Below, in pieces: positions 26,032-34,533 of a DNA stretch of 64,000 bases. Both the position numbers and the translations under genes were made by a program. Within the stretch, counting starts at the first letter, position 1, and each line of letters starts with the position of its first letter. This DNA is from an uncultured Phycisphaeraceae bacterium (GTDB lineage Bacteria > Planctomycetota > Phycisphaerae > Phycisphaerales > UBA1924). Below the pieces are notes generated by a model, which saw only the letters and a list, made by a program, of their open reading frames with translations, had not been told where the DNA came from and ran no database searches. The DNA is taken from positions 1 to 64,000 of the forward strand of contig CALCCF010000079.1 in the NCBI GenBank assembly GCA_937899905.1, given 5' to 3'.

Positions 26032-27897
26032 CTATCGACGCCCGAACATGCGTTCGAGGTCGCGCATCGTCAGGCGAATCGAGGTCGGGCGGCCATGGGG
26101 GCAACTGGCGCTGCGCTCGACCTTTTCACGGAGTTCTAGCAATGCGCTCAGTTCCTGATCGCTCAGGGCATCGCCGGCCTTGACGGCGGCCTTGCAGGCC
26201 ATCATGTCCAGGACCTCGCGCAGCGCGTCCTCCTGGTCTTTGGGCAGGTCGTCGGCCTCGAGCAACTCGGCCATGAACTCGGCCGGATCGACGCCGCGGC
26301 TGAAGAGCAGGCTTGGGAAGGCGTGCACGGCGACGCGCGTGGGGCCGGCGGCGGTGGCGTCAATGCCAAGCGTGTACAGGATTGGTGCGAGCGCTTCGAG
26401 CTTCTCGGGCGCATCGGCCACGCCGACCATCGCGGGGGTGAGCAGTCTCTGACTCTCCAAATCGCCGTGGCTGGCGATGCGGCTGCGCAGGGCCTCGAAC
26501 ATGACGCGCTCGTGCAACGCGTGCTGGTCGATGATGACCACGCCATCGCCCGAGCCGTCGGGAGCGACGAGGTACGAATCTCGAATCTGCATCGCACGAC
26601 GCATCCAGGGGCCGTCGGGGGCGCGGTCGATGGGTGCAGGTTCGATGGACGAGTCCGTACTCGGGTCCTTCGGTTCGACCAGCGCCTGCGGTTGCGGCTC
26701 CGTTCGACTCAGCACGGCGTGCACTTCGGCGTCGGTCAGCCGGTCGGCGAGTTCGCGGGCCTCGTTGGTCAGATCCGCGGCCCGCGTTCCTGTGAAGATT
26801 GCGCCGTCGGCAGGAACGAAGGGCTGCCATGGGCGCGCGGCGCTCGGATTGACCTCGGTGAAGGACGCGGTCAGGTCCTCGCCGGCCAGCGCTTCGCGCA
26901 CCGAGCCGTGGACGGCGGCGTGGATCGCCGAGGAATCTCGGAAGCGGACCTCGGCCTTGGCAGGGTGCACGTTGACGTCGACCATCGACGGGTCGATATC
27001 GATCAGCAGCACGGCCACGGGATGCTTGCCGGGCTCGATCAAGCCGCGGTAGGCCTCGCGAAGAGCATGAGCAATCGTCGCGTCGCGCACCACGCGGCCG
27101 TTGAGGACGATCCACTGGCCCTTCGCGTTGCCGCGCGCGGCGTGCGGGCGGCCAACCAAACCCCAGAGGTTCACGTTGTATGTCTCAGCCGCAACGCCGG
27201 TAGCCTCGATCATCGCCTCGGCGAGGTCTTGCCCCAGGATCGAACGCACGCGGTCCGGCGCGCTTTGGTTCGCGGGCAGGTCGAGCGTGGTGTGGCCGTC
27301 ACAGGTGAGCTTGAAGCCGATAGCGGGCCGAGCGAGCGCGAGCCCCTTGACGGCCTCGACGCACCGCTGCTTCTCGGTCTGGGCGGTGCGCAGGAACTTG
27401 CGACGCGCCGGCGTGTTGAAGAAGAGGTTGCGTACCTCGATGACCGTGCCCAGCGCGCCGCTCGCGGGCAGCGGACCCTCGACCACGTCACCCTCGACAC
27501 GCAGCTCTGATGCTTCGCTCGCGCCGGCGGGGCGGGACCGGATCCGCAGCCGGCTCACGCTGGCGATGCTCGCCAGGGCCTCGCCGCGGAAGCCCATGGT
27601 CGCCACGGCGTCCAGGTCATTGGGGCTGGTGATCTTGCTGGTCGCGTGGGGCGCCACGGCCATGGGCAGCTGCTCGGGCATCATGCCGCAGCCGTCGTCG
27701 GCGACGCGGACCAGTTCGATGCCGCCGGCTTCGAGCTCGACGGTGATCTGCGTTCCGCCCGCGTCCAACGCATTCTCGACGAGTTCCTTGACCACCGAGG
27801 CGGGCCGCTCGACGACCTCGCCCGCGGCGATCTGGTTGATGACCAGGGGGTCGAGGGCTCGGATCGTTGGAAGGGTCTCGGGCGTCGAAACAGCCAT
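26032..27897 (-). CDS. mutL: DNA mismatch repair endonuclease MutL
   Basis: Encodes 621 residues from the ATG at 27897. The N-terminal GHKL ATPase has NQIAAGEVVERPASVVKELV (21-40), ENALDAG and the DDGCGM and GFRGEAL motifs. The C-terminal domain carries DQHALHERVMFE, fitting the DQHA(x)2E(x)4E endonuclease motif, and CPHGRP near the end. It should therefore nick DNA itself, as in species without MutH. The last 60 bases, encoding SIRLTMRDLERMFGRR, are matched 48 of 60 by a remote copy at 19212-19271. It is divergent from the HAL2-type gene with 40 bases between starts. Confidence 0.97.
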   Translation of the reverse strand: MAVSTPETLPTIRALDPLVINQIAAGEVVERPASVVKELVENALDAGGTQITVELEAGGIELVRVADDGCGMMPEQLPMAVAPHATSKITSPNDLDAVATMGFRGEALASIASVSRLRIRSRPAGASEASELRVEGDVVEGPLPASGALGTVIEVRNLFFNTPARRKFLRTAQTEKQRCVEAVKGLALARPAIGFKLTCDGHTTLDLPANQSAPDRVRSILGQDLAEAMIEATGVAAETYNVNLWGLVGRPHAARGNAKGQWIVLNGRVVRDATIAHALREAYRGLIEPGKHPVAVLLIDIDPSMVDVNVHPAKAEVRFRDSSAIHAAVHGSVREALAGEDLTASFTEVNPSAARPWQPFVPADGAIFTGTRAADLTNEARELADRLTDAEVHAVLSRTEPQPQALVEPKDPSTDSSIEPAPIDRAPDGPWMRRAMQIRDSYLVAPDGSGDGVVIIDQHALHERVMFEALRSRIASHGDLESQRLLTPAMVGVADAPEKLEALAPILYTLGIDATAAGPTRVAVHAFPSLLFSRGVDPAEFMAELLEADDLPKDQEDALREVLDMMACKAAVKAGDALSDQELSALLELREKVERSASCPHGRPTSIRLTMRDLERMFGRR

Positions 27898-27937
27898 ATA
27901 AACGCATCGTAGGAACCGGCCCGCGCTACGCTTCGTT

Positions 27938-28987
27938 ATGGCATCAGATCCCTCAACGACACCAACCGACAGCACCACTAGTCACGCCGAGTTCGCCCGA
28001 GTGGCGCGCGAGGCGGTCGGACAGGCGGCGATCGTCTGCCGGGCCGTGCAAGCCAGGCTCGACGAGATGCGGGCGATCACCAAGGACGACAAGAGCCCGG
28101 TGACCATCGCCGACTTCGCCAGCCAGGCGGTGGTGGCAAACGTGCTCGCGACGCGCCTGGGCAACAACGTCGTGCTCGTTGGCGAAGAGGGCAGCGCCTA
28201 CCTCCGCGAGCCCGAGCACGAGCCGCACCTGAAGGCCGCGCTCGAAGCCGCACAGCTCGCGTGGCCCGAGGCGACCGAGGAGGACCTCCTGGCGGCCATC
28301 GATCTTGGCGACGCCGAGCCGACCGGCGACAACACCTACTGGACGCTCGACCCCATCGACGGCACGAAGGGCTTCCTGCGAGGGCAGCAGTACGCCATCG
28401 CGCTGGCCTGGCTCGACCATGGCGTGCCGAGCGTGGGCGCGATGGCCTGCCCCAACCTGCCGATCTCCCACGACGCGCCGCTGGACGCGATCGACGCGCA
28501 CGGCAGCATCTACCTCAGCGTTGCCGGCGAGGGCACGCTGGAAGCACCTTTGGCTGATGCTTCGGCGGATGCGACTCGGATCATCCGTGGTGACGTTGCC
28601 GAGGGCGAGCCCGTGAGCGCGTGCATGTCCGTCGAGAAGGCGCACAGCAGCACCGACGACACCACCCGCGTCATGGAACGCGTTGGGCCGTCGCGTGAAC
28701 CGGCGCGGCTCGACAGCCAGTGCAAGTATGCCGTCGTCGCGCGTGGACAGGCCGACGTCTATCTGCGCTTGCCGACACGCAAGGGCTACGTCGAACGCAT
28801 CTGGGACCACGCCGCCGGCTCGCTCGTCGCTACCGAGGCGGGGTGTGTGGTCAGCGACGTGTCGGGCATGCCGCTGGACTTCACCCATGGCAAGGGACTG
28901 GAGCGCAACCGCGGCATCGTGTGCGCCCCGCCCGGCGTGCACGAACGTGTGATCAAGGCGATCAAGGACCTCGGCCTGTTCGGCTAG
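27938..28987 (+). CDS. 3'(2'),5'-bisphosphate nucleotidase-like phosphatase (HAL2 type)
   Basis: Encodes 349 residues of the inositol monophosphatase superfamily. Signature motifs are KSPVTIADF, LVGEEGS, LDPIDGTKGFLRGQQYAIAL and the C-terminal IWDHAAGSLVATEAGG-like segment (IWDHAAGSLVATEAG). The long DPIDGTKGF form and length of about 350 residues match HAL2/SAL1 enzymes, which hydrolyse 3'-phosphoadenosine 5'-phosphate, a by-product of sulfate activation. It is magnesium-dependent and inhibited by lithium and sodium in the family. It is cytoplasmic. It ends convergently with the SpoIIE phosphatase, with overlapping stops at 28984-28987. Confidence 0.88.
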   Translation: MASDPSTTPTDSTTSHAEFARVAREAVGQAAIVCRAVQARLDEMRAITKDDKSPVTIADFASQAVVANVLATRLGNNVVLVGEEGSAYLREPEHEPHLKAALEAAQLAWPEATEEDLLAAIDLGDAEPTGDNTYWTLDPIDGTKGFLRGQQYAIALAWLDHGVPSVGAMACPNLPISHDAPLDAIDAHGSIYLSVAGEGTLEAPLADASADATRIIRGDVAEGEPVSACMSVEKAHSSTDDTTRVMERVGPSREPARLDSQCKYAVVARGQADVYLRLPTRKGYVERIWDHAAGSLVATEAGCVVSDVSGMPLDFTHGKGLERNRGIVCAPPGVHERVIKAIKDLGLFG

Positions 28988-30282
28988 GGCTCACGCATCA
29001 CCACGAGCACGCACCGGTCGTCCACGATCTGCTCCTCGCTGAACGCCCCCACCGCCACGCGGATGGACTCGGCGATGGCGTCGGGATCGGGGTCGGCCTG
29101 GGCGATGGCCTCGTCGAGTCGGTCGACGCCGAAGAGGTTGTGCTGTGAGTCGAAGGCCTCGATGATGCCGTCAGTGTAGAGCACCATGCACTCCCCTGGC
29201 TGGAGCTGGCCGCTGGCGCCCACGGTCTCCAGGTGCTCGAGGATGCCCAGCGGCGGGCTGGCGTTGCCGGCGATCGGCTCGACGCGGCCGTCACGCCGAC
29301 GCACGCGGGGTACGTGGTGGCCGGCGTTGGCGTAGACAAACCGGCCGTTCTTGGGATAAAACGCGACAAAGATAGCCGTCACGAAGCGCTCGCCGTTGAG
29401 GCTCTCGTACAGCACGGTGTTGACGTCGGTGACGACCGTGCTTGCCGGCCTATTGAACGCGCGGTAGGCCATGAGCACGCTACGCAGCATGCCCATCGCC
29501 ACCGAGGCGGGCGGACCGTGGCCCGAGACGTCGGCGACGACCGCGCCGAACTGTCCGCGGCCGAAGTCCCGGAAGTCGTAGTAGTCCCCGCCGACCTCTT
29601 CGCTGGGCTCGTACCACACGGCGAAACGCAGACCGTCGATGCTGGGCGGCTGCGGCGGGATGATCGATCGCTGCGCATCGAGGATGGACTCGAGTGACGA
29701 ACTCAGGCGCTCGTTGAGCCCCGAAACACGCTCGACCAACTCCTCACGCTCGCCGGCGAGGCCCATCATGTTGGCCAGCTGCGTGAGCACGAGCACATCG
29801 TCTTCGCCCAAGTCCCACGGCGTGCTACGGAAGAAAACGCACCACTCGTCTGCGCGGCCACCCCGGAACGTCGGAAGCACCACGGCATAAGGCGGGAACG
29901 TATGACCACACAGCTCCTGCAATTCTGCGTCGGCTGGGTGGCGTGGCTCGAGCATCGCCGGCCTTTGATGGCTCGCGAGTTCTTCGAGCAGCGCGGACCC
30001 CTCGATGATCGGTCGCGGCAGCATGCCCCACCGACCATCGCTGAAGACCACGTCCGGGTCAAGCTCGCCCTCGGGTAATTCGACAACGCTCAAGATGTGG
30101 TAGGCGTGGGGTTGTTCCTCCACCGCGGCGAAGTTGGCGAAGCACTCGGCACCAAAGAGCTCTCGCATCCGCCTGAGCAGCCGATACCCGTACTCAGCAA
30201 GCGATCCCGCCTCGCTGGCTTCGCGAAGCAGCTCGATGTAATCCATCGAGTGGGTCGGATTCTGCGAGACGCTCTTGGCCAC
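28984..30282 (-). CDS. GAF-like plus SpoIIE/PP2C serine phosphatase
   Basis: Encodes 432 residues. A GAF-like sensory domain (about 20-170) is followed by a short coiled coil (about 178-205) and a PP2C-type phosphatase of the SpoIIE/RsbU family (about 215-432). Metal-binding motifs are GGDYYDFRDFG, VADVSGHGPPAS, YTDGIIEAFD and VDDRCVLVV. Such phosphatases dephosphorylate anti-sigma-factor antagonists to switch stress or developmental sigma factors; no anti-sigma partner is encoded nearby, so its target is unknown. Cytoplasmic. It lies 82 bases downstream of flagellin, with a hairpin between them. Confidence 0.9.
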   Translation of the reverse strand: MAKSVSQNPTHSMDYIELLREASEAGSLAEYGYRLLRRMRELFGAECFANFAAVEEQPHAYHILSVVELPEGELDPDVVFSDGRWGMLPRPIIEGSALLEELASHQRPAMLEPRHPADAELQELCGHTFPPYAVVLPTFRGGRADEWCVFFRSTPWDLGEDDVLVLTQLANMMGLAGEREELVERVSGLNERLSSSLESILDAQRSIIPPQPPSIDGLRFAVWYEPSEEVGGDYYDFRDFGRGQFGAVVADVSGHGPPASVAMGMLRSVLMAYRAFNRPASTVVTDVNTVLYESLNGERFVTAIFVAFYPKNGRFVYANAGHHVPRVRRRDGRVEPIAGNASPPLGILEHLETVGASGQLQPGECMVLYTDGIIEAFDSQHNLFGVDRLDEAIAQADPDPDAIAESIRVAVGAFSEEQIVDDRCVLVVMREP

Positions 30283-30293
30283 GCCAAAGGATA

Positions 30294-30323
30294 CCCGAGG
30301 CCTCGCAGTGCTGAGGCCTTGGG
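30294..30323 (-). terminator. GC-rich hairpin after the flagellin gene
   Basis: AGGCCTC (30298-30304) and GAGGCCT (30313-30319) pair perfectly around an 8-base loop. The stem extends outward by a G-T wobble and three G-C pairs to 30294 and 30323. It lies between the flagellin stop and the phosphatase start. It lacks a T run, so it could be a weak terminator or an mRNA-stability hairpin. Confidence 0.5.
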
Positions 30324-30364
30324 GATGTACTCAGTGTGCATAGAGCCGCGGGCGTAGCCTGCTT

Positions 30365-31255
30365 TCAGCCTAGCAGGTCGAGCACCCGCCCCTGGTTGTT
30401 CAGGCCGGCCGAGAGGGCCGCCAGCGAGGCGTCGGTCTTGATGTTGGCGCGGATCAGCCGGGCGGCTTCCTCGGCAAAGTCCGCGTCGCGGATCAACGAC
30501 CGAGATGCCGTGAGGTTCTCGATCTGCGTGGAGATACCAGCCAGCCTGGGGGCGATCGTGTTCTTGCCGATTGCACCCAGTGCACCGAGCTGTGTGGTCA
30601 CATCCTCACGGGCTTGCGTCAGAATGCGCTGCGCCAGCTCGGGATTGTCCAGCAGCGAACCAACGCCGCCCGAGAACACGTCGGACAGGTTCACGCGCAC
30701 GGCGTCCGGATCGACGATGATGTCGCCGTCCTCGGTCTCCTCGGGCGCGATGTCCCACACCTCGCCCAGGCTGCTGGGGTCGAGCTTCTCGACGTACTCG
30801 GAGCCGCCGTCGCCGAGTGGCACGCTGAACCCACCGGTCAGCAGCTTCTGGCCGTTGAACTCGGTTCCGGTCGCGATGCGGTCGATGGTTTGCAAGATCG
30901 AGTCCATCTCGAGTTGCATCGCCTCGCGCTCGGCCTCGGATGTGCCCGCCGTGTTTGCTGCAGCTACGGCCAATCCCTCCGCCTCGATGAGCAGGCCGGA
31001 GATCTGCGCGATGGCGCCCTCGGCGGTGTTTACTACCGCCTGGCTGCGCTCCAGTGCGCGGCCCTCGGCTTCGAGCGAGGCGAGCGCAGCGCTGAGCGCT
31101 TCGCTGGAGATCAACCCGGCCGGATCATCGCTCGCGCGGTTGATCCGCAGCCCCGTGGACAGCCGCTCAAGGGCGGTGTCGCGTTCGGCCATGTTCTGGC
31201 CCAAGATGCGCAAGCCGGTGTTGATGGGTCCCGAGCCAAGTCCGATCGGCTTCAT
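30365..31255 (-). CDS. Flagellin domain protein
   Basis: Encodes 296 residues; a strong AGGAGG lies 5 bases before the ATG at 31255. The N-terminal D0/D1 helices (INTGLRILGQNMAERDTALE, LSTGLRINRASDDPAGLISS) and the C-terminal pair (SRSLIRDADFAEEAARL and NNQGRVLDLLG) are those of flagellin. The central 70 residues form a short acidic insert in place of the long variable D2/D3 domains. It would be exported by the flagellar type III system and polymerise into the filament. Short flagellins of about 300 residues are within the family range. No other flagellar gene occurs in the window. Confidence 0.88.
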   Translation of the reverse strand: MKPIGLGSGPINTGLRILGQNMAERDTALERLSTGLRINRASDDPAGLISSEALSAALASLEAEGRALERSQAVVNTAEGAIAQISGLLIEAEGLAVAAANTAGTSEAEREAMQLEMDSILQTIDRIATGTEFNGQKLLTGGFSVPLGDGGSEYVEKLDPSSLGEVWDIAPEETEDGDIIVDPDAVRVNLSDVFSGGVGSLLDNPELAQRILTQAREDVTTQLGALGAIGKNTIAPRLAGISTQIENLTASRSLIRDADFAEEAARLIRANIKTDASLAALSAGLNNQGRVLDLLG

Positions 31256-31328
31256 GGCGCCCTCCTTTGGCGATTCCGCAGCAACAAGCGCACCCCACGC
31301 ACGCTGTTGCACCCCCAAGCCTCGATTT

Positions 31329-31346
31329 TGGGCCAACCGTGGCCCA
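31329..31346. repeat. Hairpin in the flagellin leader
   Basis: TGGGCCA (31329-31335) and TGGCCCA (31340-31346) pair perfectly around a 4-base loop, about 75 bases upstream of the flagellin start and downstream of the ftsY stop. A T-rich side lies on the wrong strand for a minus-strand terminator. It may be an mRNA leader structure. No convincing sigma-28 or sigma-54 promoter was found in 31256-31454. Confidence 0.4.
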
Positions 31347-31454
31347 CCGGGACTCCCGGGCGTTGGCAAACCCGCTCCATCACGCCGGGCGCACCTGGCG
31401 CAATCGGCACGATCGGGCTCTCCATTGCACTATCGGAAGTTGGGCAGTGCGAGT

Positions 31455-32387
31455 TCAGCCCGAGTCGGCCGCGGACCCGAAGAGGCCTTCGACGAACGCC
31501 TCGGGGTCAAACGGCTGCAGGTCGTCGGCGGTCTCGCCCACGCCGATGAACTTCACCGGGACGCCGCAGGCTTCTCGGACCGCGATGACCACGCCGCCCT
31601 TGGCGGTGCCATCGAGCTTGGTGATGACCAAGCCCGAGAGCGGGACGGCCTTGGCGAAGTGCTCGGCCTGCGCGACGGCGTTCTGGCCGCTGGTGGCGTC
31701 GAGCACAAGCAGCGACTCGTGCGGTGCGCCATCGATGCGCTTGCCGGCGACCTTGGCAATCTTCTCGAGCTGGCGCATGAGCGCGTCTTGCGTCTGCAAT
31801 CGACCAGCGGTGTCGAGGATCACGACGTCGACGCCACGGCTGGCGCCTGCAGCGCACGCGTCGAAGGCAACGGCAGCCGGATCTCCGCCCTGCTGGCCCT
31901 TGACGACATCGACGCCCAGACGCTCGGCCCAGACCTCGAGCTGACGCACCGCACCGGCTCGGAACGTGTCGCACGCGCCGAGCAGCACGGTCTTTCCATC
32001 GTCGCGCAGCGCGTTGCACAGCTTGGCGATCGTCGTGGTCTTACCCACGCCGTTGACCCCGGTCACCAGGAGCACGGTCGGTCCGGCTTCGGTGTACTTC
32101 AGGCTGAGATCTTCGGGCGGCCACATCTCAGCGACCGACCGCTTGAGGTAGCCGATGGCGTCCTCGCCCTTCTCGAGCTTGCCGGCCTTCACGTCGGCAC
32201 GCAGGCCCTCGATCAGTCGGCGTGTGGCCTGCACGCCCACGTCGGCGCGCAACAGGACGGCCTCGATCTCCTTGATCAGCGCGTCGTCGAGCCGACGGCC
32301 CGTGACCAGATCGCGCAGCGGATCGATGAGGACCGACCTCGTGCGCTTCAGCGAGTCCTTGATCTTGCGGCCAAGCGACTTCAGCAC
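31455..32387 (-). CDS. ftsY: Signal recognition particle receptor FtsY
   Basis: Encodes 310 residues from a GTG at 32387 that overlaps the nusB stop by 7 bases. The SRP-type GTPase NG domain is complete: Walker A GVNGVGKTTT (110-119), ACDTFRAGA, LDTAGRLQTQ, TKLDGTAKGG and GVGETADDLQPF. FtsY docks ribosome-SRP complexes at the membrane by forming a GTPase heterodimer with Ffh. It has almost no acidic A domain, just about 20 basic N-terminal residues, as in short FtsY forms of several phyla. The overlap with nusB and ribH indicates one operon with translational coupling. Confidence 0.97.
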   Translation of the reverse strand: MLKSLGRKIKDSLKRTRSVLIDPLRDLVTGRRLDDALIKEIEAVLLRADVGVQATRRLIEGLRADVKAGKLEKGEDAIGYLKRSVAEMWPPEDLSLKYTEAGPTVLLVTGVNGVGKTTTIAKLCNALRDDGKTVLLGACDTFRAGAVRQLEVWAERLGVDVVKGQQGGDPAAVAFDACAAGASRGVDVVILDTAGRLQTQDALMRQLEKIAKVAGKRIDGAPHESLLVLDATSGQNAVAQAEHFAKAVPLSGLVITKLDGTAKGGVVIAVREACGVPVKFIGVGETADDLQPFDPEAFVEGLFGSAADSG

Positions 32388-32842
32388 GCGTTTGGCTCCA
32401 CGGACTCAACGGCGGCGCCATCGAGCTTGCGCATCGCGGCGTCGAGCAGGGCGTTGACAAACCCGGGGCTCTTCTCGGTGCTGAATCGGCGGGCAAGCTC
32501 GACGGCCTCGTCGATAGCGACCTTCTTGGGAGCCGAGCCACTGGCCATCTCGTGGTAGCCCAGGCGGAGGATCGCTCGATCAACCGCGGGCTGACGGCTG
32601 ACCGGCCAGGCGGGGCTCAGCGTCTCGAAGAGCGTGTCGGCTTCGGCGCGGCCGGCGTAGGCCGCGATCGCCTTCTTCTCGGCCTGGCGCAGCTCACGCG
32701 GCGCGAGGTCCTCGCTCTCTTCGAGCACCGAGGTACGCAAAGTCTCCAGCAACTCTTCGGACGGTTGCTCGGGCGCGGCGTTGGCATCGAGGCCATAGAG
32801 GATCTGGAACGCCGCCACGCGGACACGCTGCGCCGCGATCAT
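32381..32842 (-). CDS. nusB: Transcription antitermination factor NusB
   Basis: Encodes 153 residues with the NusB helical fold: RVRVAAFQILYGLD at the start, VDRAILRLGYHEM in the middle, and the conserved PKKVAIDEAVELARRFSTEKSPGFVN split by SGSA. NusB binds boxA RNA with NusE (S10) in ribosomal RNA antitermination. It starts within the ribH stop (ATGA overlap) and ends within the ftsY start, so ribH-nusB-ftsY is a tightly coupled operon. The ribH-nusB pairing is common across bacteria. Confidence 0.95.
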   Translation of the reverse strand: MIAAQRVRVAAFQILYGLDANAAPEQPSEELLETLRTSVLEESEDLAPRELRQAEKKAIAAYAGRAEADTLFETLSPAWPVSRQPAVDRAILRLGYHEMASGSAPKKVAIDEAVELARRFSTEKSPGFVNALLDAAMRKLDGAAVESVEPNAC

Positions 32843-33423
32843 GCCGACCCCTTGTCATGAAGGCCATGAGCGCCATTGGAGCCGGCCATCTGTGCGGACT
32901 TGGTCTTGTCGGCCGAGCCTGCGAGCGGTGGCATCGACGCGGGAGCGAGCATCTCGGGCCGGTTCTGCATGGCGGCCGTACGTAAGCGGCGCAGCTCGTC
33001 GATGGTCTCGAGCGCGGCCTGCATGGTCTCGGCACCCTTGTTGCCCTTCGAGCCACCGGCGCGGTCTCGAGCCTGCTGGTCGTTTCCTGCGGTGATGACA
33101 CCGAAGCACACGGGCACGCCCGTCTCGGCGGCCAGCGACGCCAGCCCACCGGCAACTGCGTCGTTGATGTGCTGGTCGTGGCTCGTCTCGCCCTTGATCA
33201 CGCAGCCGAGCGCAACCACGGCTTCGAAGGCGCCGGTTCGCAGGGCGGCCGAACTCATGGCCACCAGTTCGAACGCCCCGGGAGCCCGGAGGACCGCGGG
33301 GGTCGCGCCGGGCCAGCGGTGCTGCAGCGCATCGATGGCGCCGAGCAGCATCGGGCCGGTGATCGAGTCGTTGTAGCGGCTGACCACGATGGCGATCGCC
33401 GGGGGTTGGGAGGGGCTCTGCAT
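32839..33423 (-). CDS. ribH: 6,7-dimethyl-8-ribityllumazine synthase
   Basis: Encodes 194 residues from the ATG at 33423; the longer open frame upstream lies in the divergent UbiA-type gene and is not coding. The lumazine synthase fold is clear: IVVSRYNDSITGPML, RAPGAFELVAMSSAAL, VALGCVIKGETSHDQHIND and GVITAGNDQQARDRAG. It condenses the pyrimidine product of GTP cyclohydrolase II with dihydroxybutanone phosphate in riboflavin synthesis. After residue 150 a Met/Pro/Ala-rich tail of about 40 residues extends beyond the usual length of about 155. The stop overlaps nusB by four bases. Confidence 0.95.
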   Translation of the reverse strand: MQSPSQPPAIAIVVSRYNDSITGPMLLGAIDALQHRWPGATPAVLRAPGAFELVAMSSAALRTGAFEAVVALGCVIKGETSHDQHINDAVAGGLASLAAETGVPVCFGVITAGNDQQARDRAGGSKGNKGAETMQAALETIDELRRLRTAAMQNRPEMLAPASMPPLAGSADKTKSAQMAGSNGAHGLHDKGSA

Positions 33424-33516
33424 CCGCAGATCGTAGGGACGAACCGCCCCGGCCGCCCTACCGCCGCCAATCACTGGTGGCAGCCCGCAGGTGTCTGGGG
33501 GCTGTACGATCGTCCC

Positions 33517-34509
33517 GTGCGTACCCGACTGGCCAGGCTGACCGATGTCCTCCAGCTCACACGGTTCGCGACCGCGTTCGCGGCCGTTGGAAACGTCTGG
33601 TTGGTCATCCTGTGGACCCGGGGCACACCCGAAGAGTTGGCCAGCATGGCCACCGACGCGCCCATCCGCAGCACGCCACTGGTCGTCCTGCTGCTTGGTG
33701 GCGCGGTCGCGGCGATCGGCCTGTATGCGTTCACGCTGGGACTCAACGACATCGTCGACCGCCGGCGAGATCGGGCGTTGGGTGAGGACCGCCCGCTGCC
33801 CACCGGCCGGATCGGGCTCGATCTCGCGACGATCGTCGTGGCCGGATCGGTGTTCGCCGCGGTGCTCGGCGCGTCGTTCTTCGGGACCGCCGCCGTCCGC
33901 CTGACCGTCGTCGTTGCGGCCGCGGCCTTGGCGTTCAATGTGCTCGGCAAGTTCGTGCCCGGGGCGGGGCCGCTGCTTTTGGGCCTGATCTTCGCGGGCC
34001 ACATGGTAATCCCAAACATCCAGCTGCAGTTCGTCTGGCCGGTTGTCGTGGTCATGACGCACGCGCTGGCGATCGAGTGGGCGGCGTGGATCATCGGCCG
34101 CCGAAGCCCGGCGATGAGCCGGCGCGCCGTCGCGGCGATCACGCTCGGCTGGCTGTTCTGGGCCGCGGTCATCCTGCTCATCGGGTCGTACAACGCGAGC
34201 GGGCTAGAGGACTGGCCCGCGTGGCCGAGCCCCATCGCAGCGCTGCTGATCGCGGCGCTCGCCGTCTTGTTTGTGATCTACATGACCCACAAGGTGCGCA
34301 CGACCGGACCCGGCCCGCGTGCGGCCGAGAAGCTACGACGCTACGGCGCGATTTGGCTGTCGCTCTACGCGGTCGTGTGGGTGCTCAGCGAGGGCATGTG
34401 GATGGCGACCGGCATCCTCGCGGTGCTGGGGCTCGTCGGTCTGGTTGTGATGACGATCGCGCGTGAGGCGTATCACCTCGCGCACCAGCCGATGGGGTAC
34501 CGCCGCTAG
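33517..34509 (+). CDS. UbiA-family prenyltransferase-like membrane protein
   Basis: Encodes 330 residues from the GTG at 33517. The first aspartate-rich motif is NDIVDRRRDRALGEDRPLPTG, the UbiA signature NDxxDxxxD followed by RPLPxG. There are about eight hydrophobic segments. UbiA enzymes attach prenyl chains to aromatic acceptors or lipids at the membrane. The second motif (DxxxD in the family) is not evident: the equivalent region reads WIIGRRSPAMSRRAV, so activity may differ or be lost. No quinone or carotenoid genes flank it. The reported start is close to the ribH start (93 bases apart, divergent). Confidence 0.82.
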   Translation: MRTRLARLTDVLQLTRFATAFAAVGNVWLVILWTRGTPEELASMATDAPIRSTPLVVLLLGGAVAAIGLYAFTLGLNDIVDRRRDRALGEDRPLPTGRIGLDLATIVVAGSVFAAVLGASFFGTAAVRLTVVVAAAALAFNVLGKFVPGAGPLLLGLIFAGHMVIPNIQLQFVWPVVVVMTHALAIEWAAWIIGRRSPAMSRRAVAAITLGWLFWAAVILLIGSYNASGLEDWPAWPSPIAALLIAALAVLFVIYMTHKVRTTGPGPRAAEKLRRYGAIWLSLYAVVWVLSEGMWMATGILAVLGLVGLVVMTIAREAYHLAHQPMGYRR

Positions 34510-34533
34510 TTACTGAGGCCATGTCGCCGCCCC

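Noticed and set aside
24208-26139. Plus-strand frame of about 640 codons opposite the sulfatase
   Set aside because: The minus strand encodes a sulfatase with a signal peptide and active-site motif; the plus-strand frame lacks motifs and crosses gene borders.
31256-31454. Sigma-54 or sigma-28 promoter for flagellin
   Set aside because: Partial matches to TGGCAC or GCCGAT elements occur but none has the correct spacing to a second element.
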